Shown here: in pieces, positions 17,080-25,480 of the stretch
Position numbering within the stretch: position 1 is the stretch's first letter
Layout: each line of letters begins with the position of its first letter
NCBI GenBank assembly: GCA_040386235.1
Contig: JAZKGA010000001.1
Coordinates: 186,001 to 250,000 of the forward strand
Direction: 5' to 3'
From: JAZKGA01 sp040386235
Lineage (GTDB): Bacteria; Pseudomonadota; Alphaproteobacteria; Micavibrionales; Micavibrionaceae
Length of the DNA stretch: 64,000 bases
The notes under the pieces: generated by a model
What the model saw: the letters and a program-made list of their open reading frames with translations, nothing else
What the model was told of the DNA's origin: nothing
Database searches by the model: none
Program-made: the position numbers and the translations under genes

Positions 17080-18399
17080 TTAGCGGTACGCAATTAACGA
17101 CCCATCTTCAGTGACAAGTAACAGGGTTTCATTGGCCACAATCGGCGCGATTTTCGTCGCTGATCCGATCGACAGCGTCCCCTGATCCTGACCCGTCAAC
17201 GGATCAATGCGCAGCAAATGGCCTTCACTGCTGGCGACATACAGAAGATTGCCAGCCAGAACCGGCCCCGCATACTGAATCCATTTGTCCTTGTTCTTGT
17301 CTTTCAACGGCGTGACCCAGCGGATCTGGCCTGTCAGCTTGTGCAAAGCCACAATTTCATTATTGGTGCTTAACACATAGACCCATTCGCCAGCCACCCA
17401 CGGGGTGTGCGCACTGCCGATATCGCGTTGCCACAGGCGTTGCCCTGTACGCTCATCAATTGCGGCGATTTTCGCGCCATAACTGGCGGCGATGACCAGG
17501 CCCGTATCCAGGACCGGCAGCCCTGAAATTGCACTGATCGACTGGATGCCGCCATATTCGGTGACAGGCCCCAGGTTTTCGCCCCAGGCAACCGATCCGT
17601 TTTCCACGCGCAGGGCATAAATCTCACCCGACGAGAACACCGGCACAACGATATCACGTGTGGCCCCTGCGCTGGCCGCACGGACCAAACCCGTTTCACC
17701 AGGAAGGCCCTGGAATTCCCACAATTTGATACCGTCCAAAGCCTGGAAGGCCAGCAAACGGTTATCAAGCGTCGTCACATAAATCCGTTCATCCAGAACG
17801 GTGGGGGCGGCGCGGGCGGCGGACGGCAACGGGATACGTCCCATCACCACGCCTTTTGTCACATCCACCACGGCAATCTCGGCATAGCCGGCGGCAACAA
17901 ACAACCGGCCTGCGGACATGGATAATCCGCCACCGATAACCACCTCATCCTCGCGCTTCGGCTTCACCGATATTCGCCACAGCGTGTCACCCGTTTTCAG
18001 ATCGGTCGCTTGCACGACGCTGTTGGTATCCAGGGTATAGACACGGCCATCGGCCACAATCGGCTGGGCGGTTAATGGCAGGCCACGGCTGCTGCCTTTA
18101 CCGATATCCGTACTCCAGACCTGCTGGACTTGACGTCCAAGGGCTGGGTTTTGCATCACATGGGTCGGGAACCCGCCGGCCTGCGGCCAATAGGCATTCT
18201 GCCATGGGTCGGGCAGAGCCGGAGTCTGGGTGCCCTCTGCCGCCGTGTCCGGCTGCAGATCACGTTGCAGGGCGATGACGGAGATACGCTCACCCGGCAA
18301 AGGCGGCTTATCGTCATCCTTAAAAAGACTGCCGCATCCTGCCAAAGCCAGGGCGGTGAAGGTCAGCATACAAAAACGGGGGAAACGGTTCATGGTCAA
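17080..18399 (-). CDS. bamB: Outer membrane protein assembly lipoprotein BamB
   Basis: Lipoprotein subunit of the BAM complex that inserts beta-barrel proteins. The signal peptide ends in the lipobox 'LALAGC' (Cys about 22). The rest of the 439 residues is an eight-bladed PQQ-like beta-propeller, with repeated 'G-x-x-LW' blade motifs such as 'KTGDTLWRISV', 'DGIKLWEFQG', 'RTGQRLWQRDIG' and 'LTGQIRWVTPL'. It sits between the TPR gene (9 nt upstream) and der (26 nt downstream). Start choice between the adjacent Met1 and Met3 is uncertain. Confidence 0.95.
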   Translation of the reverse strand: MTMNRFPRFCMLTFTALALAGCGSLFKDDDKPPLPGERISVIALQRDLQPDTAAEGTQTPALPDPWQNAYWPQAGGFPTHVMQNPALGRQVQQVWSTDIGKGSSRGLPLTAQPIVADGRVYTLDTNSVVQATDLKTGDTLWRISVKPKREDEVVIGGGLSMSAGRLFVAAGYAEIAVVDVTKGVVMGRIPLPSAARAAPTVLDERIYVTTLDNRLLAFQALDGIKLWEFQGLPGETGLVRAASAGATRDIVVPVFSSGEIYALRVENGSVAWGENLGPVTEYGGIQSISAISGLPVLDTGLVIAASYGAKIAAIDERTGQRLWQRDIGSAHTPWVAGEWVYVLSTNNEIVALHKLTGQIRWVTPLKDKNKDKWIQYAGPVLAGNLLYVASSEGHLLRIDPLTGQDQGTLSIGSATKIAPIVANETLLLVTEDGSLIAYR

Positions 18400-18408
18400 T
18401 CCTTTGGG

Positions 18409-19068
18409 TTACGCGACCGGACGGTCGGAAATATACAGGGTTTCCAGTTGGTGGAGTTGTTTTAACAATGCCGGATCACGCGCCAGGATTTTTTCAGCCC
18501 CCGTCGCAATATCGCGGATCTCCTTAACATCTTCCGCCTGACGCATCCGGATAACCGCCGTATAAAAGACGGCTTGTGCTTGCCATGAGGATTGAGAATC
18601 GCCGGCAATCGGCGCCAGATCGGCCAAAACAGCGCGGGACGTGGCCGCATCGGCATCCAGGGCGTAACGGGCCGCCAGAATTACCATCATCTGACGATAA
18701 AAAACGGGTAAATCTTTGTCCTGCGACACCTGTGTGACGGCGTGGATCGCATCGTCTGGCGTGGTTTTTACCAGTTTCTCGGATAACATAGCCAGCTTCG
18801 CCGCCGCTGCTTTCGGATATTCCTGCGCCAATGTATTCAAGGCAGCAGTGCGCTTTGCATCATCCGATTCGTCCAGAATACGGGCAAAATCGGCCGTAAA
18901 CTCTTCCTGGTTACTGGTCTTCCAGCTGTGCAGGCCAGCCCGGATTGCCACCCCCAGAATGATCGCCAGCGCCAGCATCACAACCACCGGCAACAGGCGT
19001 TGTCCCCATGCCCGCAATTTTTCGCGGCGCATATCTTCTTCTAACTGGGCGATTTCGTTGACTGGCAT
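18409..19068 (-). CDS. YfgM-like membrane-anchored TPR protein
   Basis: A 219-residue protein from ATG 19068, which has a good ribosome-binding site (AAAGGA); an in-frame upstream start at 19149 would run into the divergent icd gene. A short cytoplasmic N-terminus is followed by one transmembrane helix (about 22-42, 'LLPVVVMLALAIILGVAI') and a periplasmic helical repeat region. Known: YfgM-type proteins sit next to bamB and der and work with the SecYEG/PpiD chaperone network. Context supports that assignment. Confidence 0.82.
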   Translation of the reverse strand: MPVNEIAQLEEDMRREKLRAWGQRLLPVVVMLALAIILGVAIRAGLHSWKTSNQEEFTADFARILDESDDAKRTAALNTLAQEYPKAAAAKLAMLSEKLVKTTPDDAIHAVTQVSQDKDLPVFYRQMMVILAARYALDADAATSRAVLADLAPIAGDSQSSWQAQAVFYTAVIRMRQAEDVKEIRDIATGAEKILARDPALLKQLHQLETLYISDRPVA

Positions 19069-19142
19069 CGGATGTCCTTTATAGTGGTCCTGATCTTTAT
19101 GATCGCTTTTAGCACATATTTCCACCCCCTGACGAGGCTTCG

Positions 19143-20357
19143 ATGGCAAAGATTACCGTAAAAAATCCGATTGTTGAACTGGATGGCGATGAAATGACGC
19201 GCATCATCTGGTCCTGGATCAAGGAACGCCTGATTCACCCTTACCTGGATATCAATCTAGATTACTACGATTTATCGATCCAGAACCGCGACGCAACAGG
19301 CGATCAGGTCACAATCGACGCGGCCGAGGCCATCAAACGCCACCGCGTCGGCGTCAAGTGCGCGACGATCACGCCGGATGAAGGCCGCGTGACCGAATTT
19401 GGATTAAAGAAAATGTGGAAGTCACCGAACGGGACGATCCGCAATATCCTGAACGGCACAGTGTTCCGCGAACCCATCATCTGCCACAATATTCCGCGTT
19501 ACGTGCCTGGATGGACTCAGCCGATTATTCTGGGCCGTCACGCTTTTGGCGACCAATACCGCGCGACCGACATGAAGATTCCAGGTCCTGGCACCCTGAC
19601 GATGACATTTACCCCCGCGGATGGCAGTGCCGCCCAGAATTTCGAGATTTTCAAATTCGAAGGGCCGGGCGTTGCCATGGGGATGTATAACCTGGACGAA
19701 TCTATCGCCGGATTTGCCCGCGCTTGCTTCAATTATGGCCTCAGCCGGAATTATCCGGTCTATTTCTCAACCAAAAATACAATCCTGAAAGCCTATGACG
19801 GTAAATTCATGGATATCTTTACCCAGGTCTTTGAGGCGGAGTTCAAGGACGCATTCGCCGCCAAGGGACTGACATACGAACATCGCCTGATCGACGATAT
19901 GGTCGCATATTCTATCAAATCCAATGGCGGGTTTGTCTGGGCCTGTAAAAACTATGACGGCGACGTACAATCGGACGTGGTCGCACAGGGCTTCGGATCA
20001 CTAGGTCTGATGACGTCTGTCCTTCTGACACCCGACGGACAGTGTGTTGAGGCAGAGGCCGCACACGGAACCGTTACGCGGCACTATCGCGAATACCAGA
20101 AGGGCCGCGAAACATCAACCAACCCAATTGCCTCGATTTTCGCCTGGACCCAGGGGTTGCGCTATCGCGGTCAGTTTGACGGGACACCTGACGTCACCGC
20201 ATTTGCCGCATTGCTGGAGCAGGCTTGCATCACCACGGTCGAAAATGGTCAAATGACCAAAGATTTGGCCTTGCTTTTGGGACCTGATCAGCCGTATTTA
20301 ACAACACAAGGTTTTATGGATGCGGTAACCGCGACAGTGAAGGGAATGAAGGCATGA
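19143..20357 (+). CDS. icd: NADP-dependent isocitrate dehydrogenase
   Basis: Oxidatively decarboxylates isocitrate to 2-oxoglutarate in the TCA cycle. The 404-residue sequence is of the eukaryotic-like dimeric IDH subfamily ('MAKITVKNPIVELDGDEMTR', 'ATITPDEGRVTEFGLKKMW', 'SPNGTIRNILNGTVFREPI'), which is usual in alphaproteobacteria and distinct from the E. coli type. Substrate Arg residues and the metal Asp region 'LIDDMVAYSIKS' are present, as is 'EAAHGTVTRHYR'. Its 3' end overlaps the L,D-transpeptidase start by 4 nt. It is divergent from the TPR-bamB-der operon. Confidence 0.97.
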   Translation: MAKITVKNPIVELDGDEMTRIIWSWIKERLIHPYLDINLDYYDLSIQNRDATGDQVTIDAAEAIKRHRVGVKCATITPDEGRVTEFGLKKMWKSPNGTIRNILNGTVFREPIICHNIPRYVPGWTQPIILGRHAFGDQYRATDMKIPGPGTLTMTFTPADGSAAQNFEIFKFEGPGVAMGMYNLDESIAGFARACFNYGLSRNYPVYFSTKNTILKAYDGKFMDIFTQVFEAEFKDAFAAKGLTYEHRLIDDMVAYSIKSNGGFVWACKNYDGDVQSDVVAQGFGSLGLMTSVLLTPDGQCVEAEAAHGTVTRHYREYQKGRETSTNPIASIFAWTQGLRYRGQFDGTPDVTAFAALLEQACITTVENGQMTKDLALLLGPDQPYLTTQGFMDAVTATVKGMKA

Positions 20358-21385
20358 AAAATTTGATAAAAGCATTGGTCATCGGGACGTGCCTGCTGTC
20401 CACCAGCAGCCCCGCAATGGCTGACAAGCTGACCTATATCGGCGAGATGAAGGAAGTCCGCGCACAATACGAAGACACGCTGATCCACATCGCGCGGGCC
20501 AATAACCTTGGCTTTATCGATATGCGGTCCGCCAATCCGAAACTGGACCCTTGGATTCCAGGCGATGGGGCGCGGGTGTTACTGCCGACCATGATGTTAT
20601 TGCCAACCGAAGCGCCACAAAAAGGCGTGGTGATCAACCTGCCGGAAATGCGTTTGTATTATTACCCGCCATCAGGCGCAAAACCGCTGACATACTCAAT
20701 TGGTATTGGCCGTGAGGGCTTAAGCACCCCGATCGGCAGCACCACGGTGGCCCGTAAGAAAGCCGGCCCGATCTGGACCCCAACCGACCGCATGCGGAAA
20801 GAAGACCCGACCCTGCCACCTGTTGTGTACCCAGGCCCGGAAAACCCGATGGGAAGCCACGCGCTGTACCTGGGCTGGCCGCAATACGCGATTCACGGCA
20901 CGAACAAGCCGTATGGTATTGGCCGCCGCCTCAGTTCCGGCTGTATCCGCATGTATCCTGAAGGGATTGTCGAGCTTTACGGTCGCGTGCCTGCTGGCAC
21001 CCCTGTCACCGTGATCGATCAGCCGGTGAAAGTCGCATGGATCGGCAATAATCTGTATATCGAAGCACACCCGACGCAGAAAGACGCCCTGACAATCGAA
21101 CGGGATGGCGGCATGCCGTCATACGATATGTCGGACAGTGATATGCAGGACATCCTGCAAACCGCTGGTCAAGGCATGGAGGATGCACTGAACTGGTCCG
21201 CCATTCGCGCTGCCATTAAGGACCGCAAAGGCTATCCGGTCCTGATCGGGCGTAAGCCAGGGACGGATGATGCGGACGTGGCCAAACCGGTCATCATTAA
21301 TTCGACCGGTGAAAAAGGCGCCCCCGCACAGATGAAAGAAGCCAGTGCGAAAGTCATCAGTACACCAGCACAGCTGAATAATTAA
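20354..21385 (+). CDS. L,D-transpeptidase (YkuD domain), periplasmic
   Basis: Predicted peptidoglycan cross-linking or lipoprotein-attaching enzyme. A Sec signal peptide ends near 'SSPAMA-DK' (about residue 23). A LysM-like segment follows, then the YkuD domain from about residue 90 ('VVINLPEMRLYYYP'). The catalytic signature is intact: 'HGTNKPYGIGRRLSSGCIRM' with His and Cys. The 343 residues and layout resemble ErfK/YbiS enzymes. The ATG overlaps the icd stop (ATGA), so translation is coupled to a TCA-cycle gene, an unusual pairing. The C-terminal 40 residues are Ala/Lys/Thr-rich. Confidence 0.93.
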   Translation: MKNLIKALVIGTCLLSTSSPAMADKLTYIGEMKEVRAQYEDTLIHIARANNLGFIDMRSANPKLDPWIPGDGARVLLPTMMLLPTEAPQKGVVINLPEMRLYYYPPSGAKPLTYSIGIGREGLSTPIGSTTVARKKAGPIWTPTDRMRKEDPTLPPVVYPGPENPMGSHALYLGWPQYAIHGTNKPYGIGRRLSSGCIRMYPEGIVELYGRVPAGTPVTVIDQPVKVAWIGNNLYIEAHPTQKDALTIERDGGMPSYDMSDSDMQDILQTAGQGMEDALNWSAIRAAIKDRKGYPVLIGRKPGTDDADVAKPVIINSTGEKGAPAQMKEASAKVISTPAQLNN

Positions 21386-21391
21386 AATCGC

Positions 21392-22210
21392 TTAATCGCG
21401 TGGGGCCGCCGCATCGTCGGCGGGCTCATTTACCGGGACGGGCGCAGCAACGGGTGGCTTCGGCGCCTTTGGCTCGTTCGCGTCTTTGCAATCAATCACC
21501 CATACATCATAAACGGGATGATCCAGTGCCGATAAGGCCGGAGAGCTGGCGAACATCCAGCCGCTGAAGACCCAGCGTGAGGCTGTGTGCCCCAACGGTA
21601 CATCCCAGACCTGCAGGAACGCGGCGGATTCAGACGTAAAAATCGGTGGGGGCTCTCGGCACGCTTGCACCTTAATATACAGATCGCCAAACCGTGTGAC
21701 CTGACCAACCTGCGCATCAAAACTTTGGGTCCGCGCCGTAACTTTGTCCAGCGCGCGTAAAACCGCGAATCCTTTCCCTTCCCAGGTCTTTTCCGGGTCG
21801 GGCGTGGCCAGCGGCATCGGTGGCGGCGTAGCAGCCGGCGGCGGGGCAACATCAACATCGACATGACCGTCTTCGCGGATTATCTGCGTTGCCGCGGGGG
21901 GCACATCCGTTGCGGGTGCAGGGGTTATTGCAACAGGTGGCGTTTCTGCAACCAGTTCAGGGACAAGAACAGGCGAAGATGCCGGAGGTGGGATGTCCTG
22001 AGCCGGAATATCCTGGGCGGCGGGGTCCACAGGCGGCTGGCCATCGGCCGGGTTGCCCAACGCGTCCACGTTGAACAGGGCGCGAACATCGACCGCGTCC
22101 GTATCAGGTACGGGCGGGTCAGCCTCTTGGGCCATGACAGAACTTATCCCTGCAAAAAGCAGGGTGAGTGTCAGAATCAGGGAAAATTTATAAGGCAGGG
22201 GCCGCTTCAT
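21392..22210 (-). CDS. DUF2155 domain-containing secreted protein
   Basis: A 272-residue protein starting at ATG 22210, inside the end of mlaD and preceded by GGAAG. Signal peptide about residues 1-28 ('FSLILTLTLLFAGISSVMAQ'). A long Pro/Ala linker (about 35-145) precedes the DUF2155 domain: 'WEGKGFAVLRALDKVTAR', 'RFGDLYIKVQACREPPP', 'FSGWMFASSPALSALDHPVYDVWVIDC', with two Cys that may pair. An acidic Ala/Pro tail follows. Known: DUF2155 is almost confined to alphaproteobacteria and usually sits beside NDUFA12-like and mla genes; its role is unknown. A longer in-frame start at 22357 would be out of frame inside mlaD and looks spurious. Confidence 0.86.
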   Translation of the reverse strand: MKRPLPYKFSLILTLTLLFAGISSVMAQEADPPVPDTDAVDVRALFNVDALGNPADGQPPVDPAAQDIPAQDIPPPASSPVLVPELVAETPPVAITPAPATDVPPAATQIIREDGHVDVDVAPPPAATPPPMPLATPDPEKTWEGKGFAVLRALDKVTARTQSFDAQVGQVTRFGDLYIKVQACREPPPIFTSESAAFLQVWDVPLGHTASRWVFSGWMFASSPALSALDHPVYDVWVIDCKDANEPKAPKPPVAAPVPVNEPADDAAAPRD

Positions 22211-22847
22211 CTTCCGCCGCCGGTGATGGGGCTGGGACATCTTCGGCCACTGCGTCACGCGCGGCTTCCGCTGCGGGTGCTGTCTCAGCTTCTGGTGCAG
22301 GTGCTGCCTCAGCTTCTGGGGCGGGTGTCGGGGCGGGCGCAGCGATTGGGGCAGCATCCGCCGCTTCCGGGGCGGCTGTATCGCCTTCTTTATCCTTGCT
22401 TTCGGTCACGCTAAAAATAAACTTGCCCAGCAGTTCTTCCAAAGATTGGGGAGCTTGGGTGTAAACCAGAACACCCTTGTTTTCCAGCATGGCCTCATCA
22501 GCGCCTGGCTGGATATTCAGGATATGCCCGCCCATAAGGGATTCCGATGTGATTGTTGCAGACGAATCCGTCGGTATTTTCACACCGTGCTTGATCTGCA
22601 TGATAACACGCGCGTTATAGCTTTCAGGATCAAGCACCACGGCCTGAACAGTACCGACCTGAACACCACTGATCGTCACAACCGCGCCCTTACCCAGGCC
22701 GCCAGTGGTTGAGAAATTCGCATGGATTTCATACCCATCGCTTACATTGCTGGTCAAATCCGCAACATTGTACGTATAGATGATAAAGATCAACGCGGTC
22801 AGAAGAACGCCTGCGCCTAAGACTGTTTCGATCGTACTGCGTTTCAT
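22188..22847 (-). CDS. mlaD: MlaD-family phospholipid transport protein (MCE domain)
   Basis: A 219-residue protein with a signal anchor (about 7-27, 'VLGAGVLLTALIFIIYTY') and one MCE domain: 'YEIHANFSTTGGLGKGAVVTISGVQVGTV', 'VIMQIKHGVKIPTDSSATI', 'ESLMGGHILNIQPG'. Known: MlaD hexamers form the periplasmic channel of the Mla system that moves phospholipids between the membranes. The MCE domain ends near residue 150; the last 70 residues are a repetitive Ala/Pro/Glu tail. mlaE and mlaF are not adjacent. RBS GAAGGA precedes the ATG. Confidence 0.9.
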   Translation of the reverse strand: MKRSTIETVLGAGVLLTALIFIIYTYNVADLTSNVSDGYEIHANFSTTGGLGKGAVVTISGVQVGTVQAVVLDPESYNARVIMQIKHGVKIPTDSSATITSESLMGGHILNIQPGADEAMLENKGVLVYTQAPQSLEELLGKFIFSVTESKDKEGDTAAPEAADAAPIAAPAPTPAPEAEAAPAPEAETAPAAEAARDAVAEDVPAPSPAAEDEAAPAL

Positions 22848-22865
22848 ATTATATCCTTCTTCCTT

Positions 22866-23258
22866 TTAATTCTGTGGTCGCCACGGCGTATAATCACCGG
22901 TGGCTTTTGGGCGTTGCCCGGTTTTTTGCAAATGCCCCTGGGGCATATAGGCGTTATCGGTGCCTGTCATGTTCGCTTGCGGCGGTTTTTGCCACGCCTG
23001 CCTGTGTCCTGTGTGATCCTGGGGAATATCGTTTGTTTGGTGATGCAGCCAGCCATGCCATTCGGGCGGAACCTTCGTCGCTTCTGGCGTGCCGTTATAC
23101 AACACCCAGCGGCGGGGTCGCTTGTAACCCTTTATGGGGCGGCCTTGATAATACACATTGCCCGCGCCATCCCGGCCAACGCGTGACGCGCCGCCGAACC
23201 AGGTCAGCAGCAGGATGTGCAAAGGCGACAGAGGGCCAAAAAACGCGCTTAATTTCAT
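22866..23258 (-). CDS. NDUFA12-like complex I accessory subunit
   Basis: A 130-residue protein from ATG 23258 ('MKLSAFFGPLSPLHILLLTWF'); an in-frame ATG 17 codons upstream is less likely. Family motifs: 'GASRVGRDGAGNVYYQ', 'RRWVLYNGTPEATKVPPEWHGWLHH' and the C-terminal 'YTPWRP'. Known: this is the bacterial homologue of the B17.2/NDUFA12 accessory subunit of NADH:ubiquinone oxidoreductase, restricted to alphaproteobacteria and mitochondria. The nuo operon is not in the window. It is 18 nt upstream of mlaD. Confidence 0.92.
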   Translation of the reverse strand: MKLSAFFGPLSPLHILLLTWFGGASRVGRDGAGNVYYQGRPIKGYKRPRRWVLYNGTPEATKVPPEWHGWLHHQTNDIPQDHTGHRQAWQKPPQANMTGTDNAYMPQGHLQKTGQRPKATGDYTPWRPQN

Positions 23259-23339
23259 CTGGGGTGTTTCCGTTTTGGCGAGTGTGCCCCAGAACACGCA
23301 GAATTTCAACCACTCACTTCAGGATCAATCCTGTTATCC

Positions 23340-23903
23340 TTAGCCGCTGAACGGTTCCAAACGGCATGTGGATGTGTGCGTCACGACAAAAGGCGTTAAA
23401 ACGGCATTATTCCGCGCAATCGTCTCTGGTACGAATAACAGGTTCTGGGCGTTCGGGACCTGCCAGTGCTGCGTGTCAGTGTCACTGCGCGCGGCGGCAG
23501 GTGCGGCTGTGTACGTAATGCCAATCTGGCCTGGCTTCTGTGCCTGATCGAGCGTGGCATGATAAAGAAAGATATCACTGCAGACTTTGCGGGCCGGACG
23601 GCCCAGCTGGTCCTTCTCATGGCCAGCATAAAATGTTTCAGACCCTTTATAGGCAATCAATGTCAAAGGCGTCCCGTTCCTGGTTATTTCATTCACCACT
23701 TCAAACGCGCCGCGTGGTTGGGATGACACACGCTGGACCGCCAGCTGACGCGGGTCCGGGTCAATTGTGTAAAGCGTTTTGATGTCGATAGTGTTGTACC
23801 CCGTATCCGAAGACGCGATAAACCCATAGGCAGTGGCACCAAGAAGTGCAGTAGTGCCCCAGAATTTCAGGGCTAAATTTGGTATTCTTTCTCTGCGACG
23901 CAT
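23340..23903 (-). CDS. Hypothetical membrane-anchored protein, 187 aa
   Basis: Not recognised. A basic N-terminus ('MRRRERIPN') and a hydrophobic helix at about 11-30 suggest an inner-membrane anchor or uncleaved signal. The rest is a periplasmic-type domain with two Cys (about 126 and 181) that could pair, and the phrases 'NGTPLTLIAYKGSETFYAG' and 'VCSDIFLYHATLDQAQKPGQIG'. It is 81 nt upstream of the NDUFA12-like start and in the same direction, so could begin that transcript. Confidence 0.75.
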   Translation of the reverse strand: MRRRERIPNLALKFWGTTALLGATAYGFIASSDTGYNTIDIKTLYTIDPDPRQLAVQRVSSQPRGAFEVVNEITRNGTPLTLIAYKGSETFYAGHEKDQLGRPARKVCSDIFLYHATLDQAQKPGQIGITYTAAPAAARSDTDTQHWQVPNAQNLLFVPETIARNNAVLTPFVVTHTSTCRLEPFSG

Positions 23904-23962
23904 TTTTATATCTCTTATTTGGCCTACACCATACAGATATTATTACAATATGTCAATGCGCA

Positions 23963-25465
23963 TTATCGTTCAGTCATGGCCGCATCGACAGTTTTGACGA
24001 AAGGTTTCATCAAATAGCTCATCACCGTTCGCTTGCCTGTCAGGACATCGACCTGCGCCACCATCCCAGGGATGATCGGCAACACTTCGTCCTTACGTTT
24101 CAAGGTGTTTTCAAAGGTGCGGACTTTCACACGGTAAAAATGCTCGCCCTTCTCGTTCTGGATCGTATCCGCCGAAATCTCGGTCACTTCACCTTTCAAC
24201 CCGCCATACACGGCGAAATCGTATGCGGTGATTTTGACCACGGCCTGCTGACCCGGATAAATAAAGGCGATGTCGGCCGGGCGCACTTTGGCCTCGACCA
24301 GTAATTGGTCATCAACCGGCACAATTTCGACAATTGGGTCGCCAGGACGCACAACGCCGCCAACGGTATTGACCTTAAAGTCTTTCACCGTTCCATTAAC
24401 GGGCGATGTTACTTCCGTTCGGTCTTTGCGGTCTTCTAACGCGCTGATCCCCGCTTTGATCGCACTGTTCTCCGTTTGCTTGGTGGTCAGTTCCACTTGT
24501 GCTTGCGCCCGGAAAGTATTTTGCACTTCGGAAATCCGGGCACGCGCCTCGTTAATCGCGGATTGGGCGCGCGGCATTGATGTCGTCACCCCGTTTAATT
24601 CTGTCTGCTTTTCTTGAATTCCGCGCTCCAGCTGGATCAATTCAATCTGCGGTGCCGATCCACGGGCCACCAGCGGTTCGATCATGCTTTTTTCCTGGCG
24701 CGACAAATTGATGACGCCACGCAAGTCACTGGCGCGCCGGCTTAACTCGCGCACTTCCTGTTCACGCTGTGCCAATTGCTGTTCGTACACCATGGATTGG
24801 GACCGCAGTTTGTCCTGGTTGGCACGGAACGCGTTCAATTCTTCCGTCACCGCTTGCGGTGCGCCTTTCATAACACTTTCAGGAAATTCAACGACAGCTT
24901 TGCCTTCAGCCTCGGCCTGCAGGCGCGTGATCGTGGCCAGCAACCCCAAATATTTTGCTTCGTTCGTACCCAGATCGGCCTGGGCCCCGACATCACGCAG
25001 GCGCATCACAACCTGGCCGGCTTTGACCGAATCGCCCTCTTTCACCGCGAACGATTCAACAATTCCGCCTTCAAGGTTCTGGATAATCTGAATTTCTGAC
25101 GAAGGAATAACACGGCCCTCACCCTTCGTAATCTCATCAAGCGGTGACAATAACGCCCATATAATCATGACACAGAAAAACGCAAAAATTGTGACCAGCA
25201 GGACATGGCGCGACAATGGCAATTCATCATCGACCATGAAATATTGTTCCGCCCGCGCCTCTAATTTCTGCATTTGAATGGTGGCCCAGTTCTTCTGCAA
25301 TTGCAGCCAGTCTTCGTTGCGGTTGATCTGCAAATCCTGTTCCGCCGCATTCCCTGCCTGAACGCCAGCGGCCTGCTGTAACGCTTTTTCCATGGCAGCA
25401 GCCTGGGCAGCATCGGGTTTAATGGTGATCGGCTTGCCGAATTTATTGGGGGGAACCGTGTTCAT
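23963..25465 (-). CDS. Type I secretion periplasmic adaptor (HlyD family)
   Basis: Membrane fusion protein bridging the ABC exporter and the TolC-like channel. In the 500 residues: a cytoplasmic N-terminal stretch of about 88, a transmembrane helix near 90-110 ('VLLVTIFAFFCVMIIWALL'), the lipoyl half motif 'GEGRVIPSSEIQIIQNLEGGIV', a long coiled coil (about 180-330), then the second lipoyl half 'DRTEVTSPVNGTVKDFKVNTVGG' and the beta-barrel. The long N-terminus is like LapC-type adaptors for large adhesins. It follows the ABC exporter gene by 15 nt; the probable cargo is the 1961-aa adhesin. Confidence 0.95.
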   Translation of the reverse strand: MNTVPPNKFGKPITIKPDAAQAAAMEKALQQAAGVQAGNAAEQDLQINRNEDWLQLQKNWATIQMQKLEARAEQYFMVDDELPLSRHVLLVTIFAFFCVMIIWALLSPLDEITKGEGRVIPSSEIQIIQNLEGGIVESFAVKEGDSVKAGQVVMRLRDVGAQADLGTNEAKYLGLLATITRLQAEAEGKAVVEFPESVMKGAPQAVTEELNAFRANQDKLRSQSMVYEQQLAQREQEVRELSRRASDLRGVINLSRQEKSMIEPLVARGSAPQIELIQLERGIQEKQTELNGVTTSMPRAQSAINEARARISEVQNTFRAQAQVELTTKQTENSAIKAGISALEDRKDRTEVTSPVNGTVKDFKVNTVGGVVRPGDPIVEIVPVDDQLLVEAKVRPADIAFIYPGQQAVVKITAYDFAVYGGLKGEVTEISADTIQNEKGEHFYRVKVRTFENTLKRKDEVLPIIPGMVAQVDVLTGKRTVMSYLMKPFVKTVDAAMTER

Positions 25466-25480
25466 GATCTTACGCCTTTC

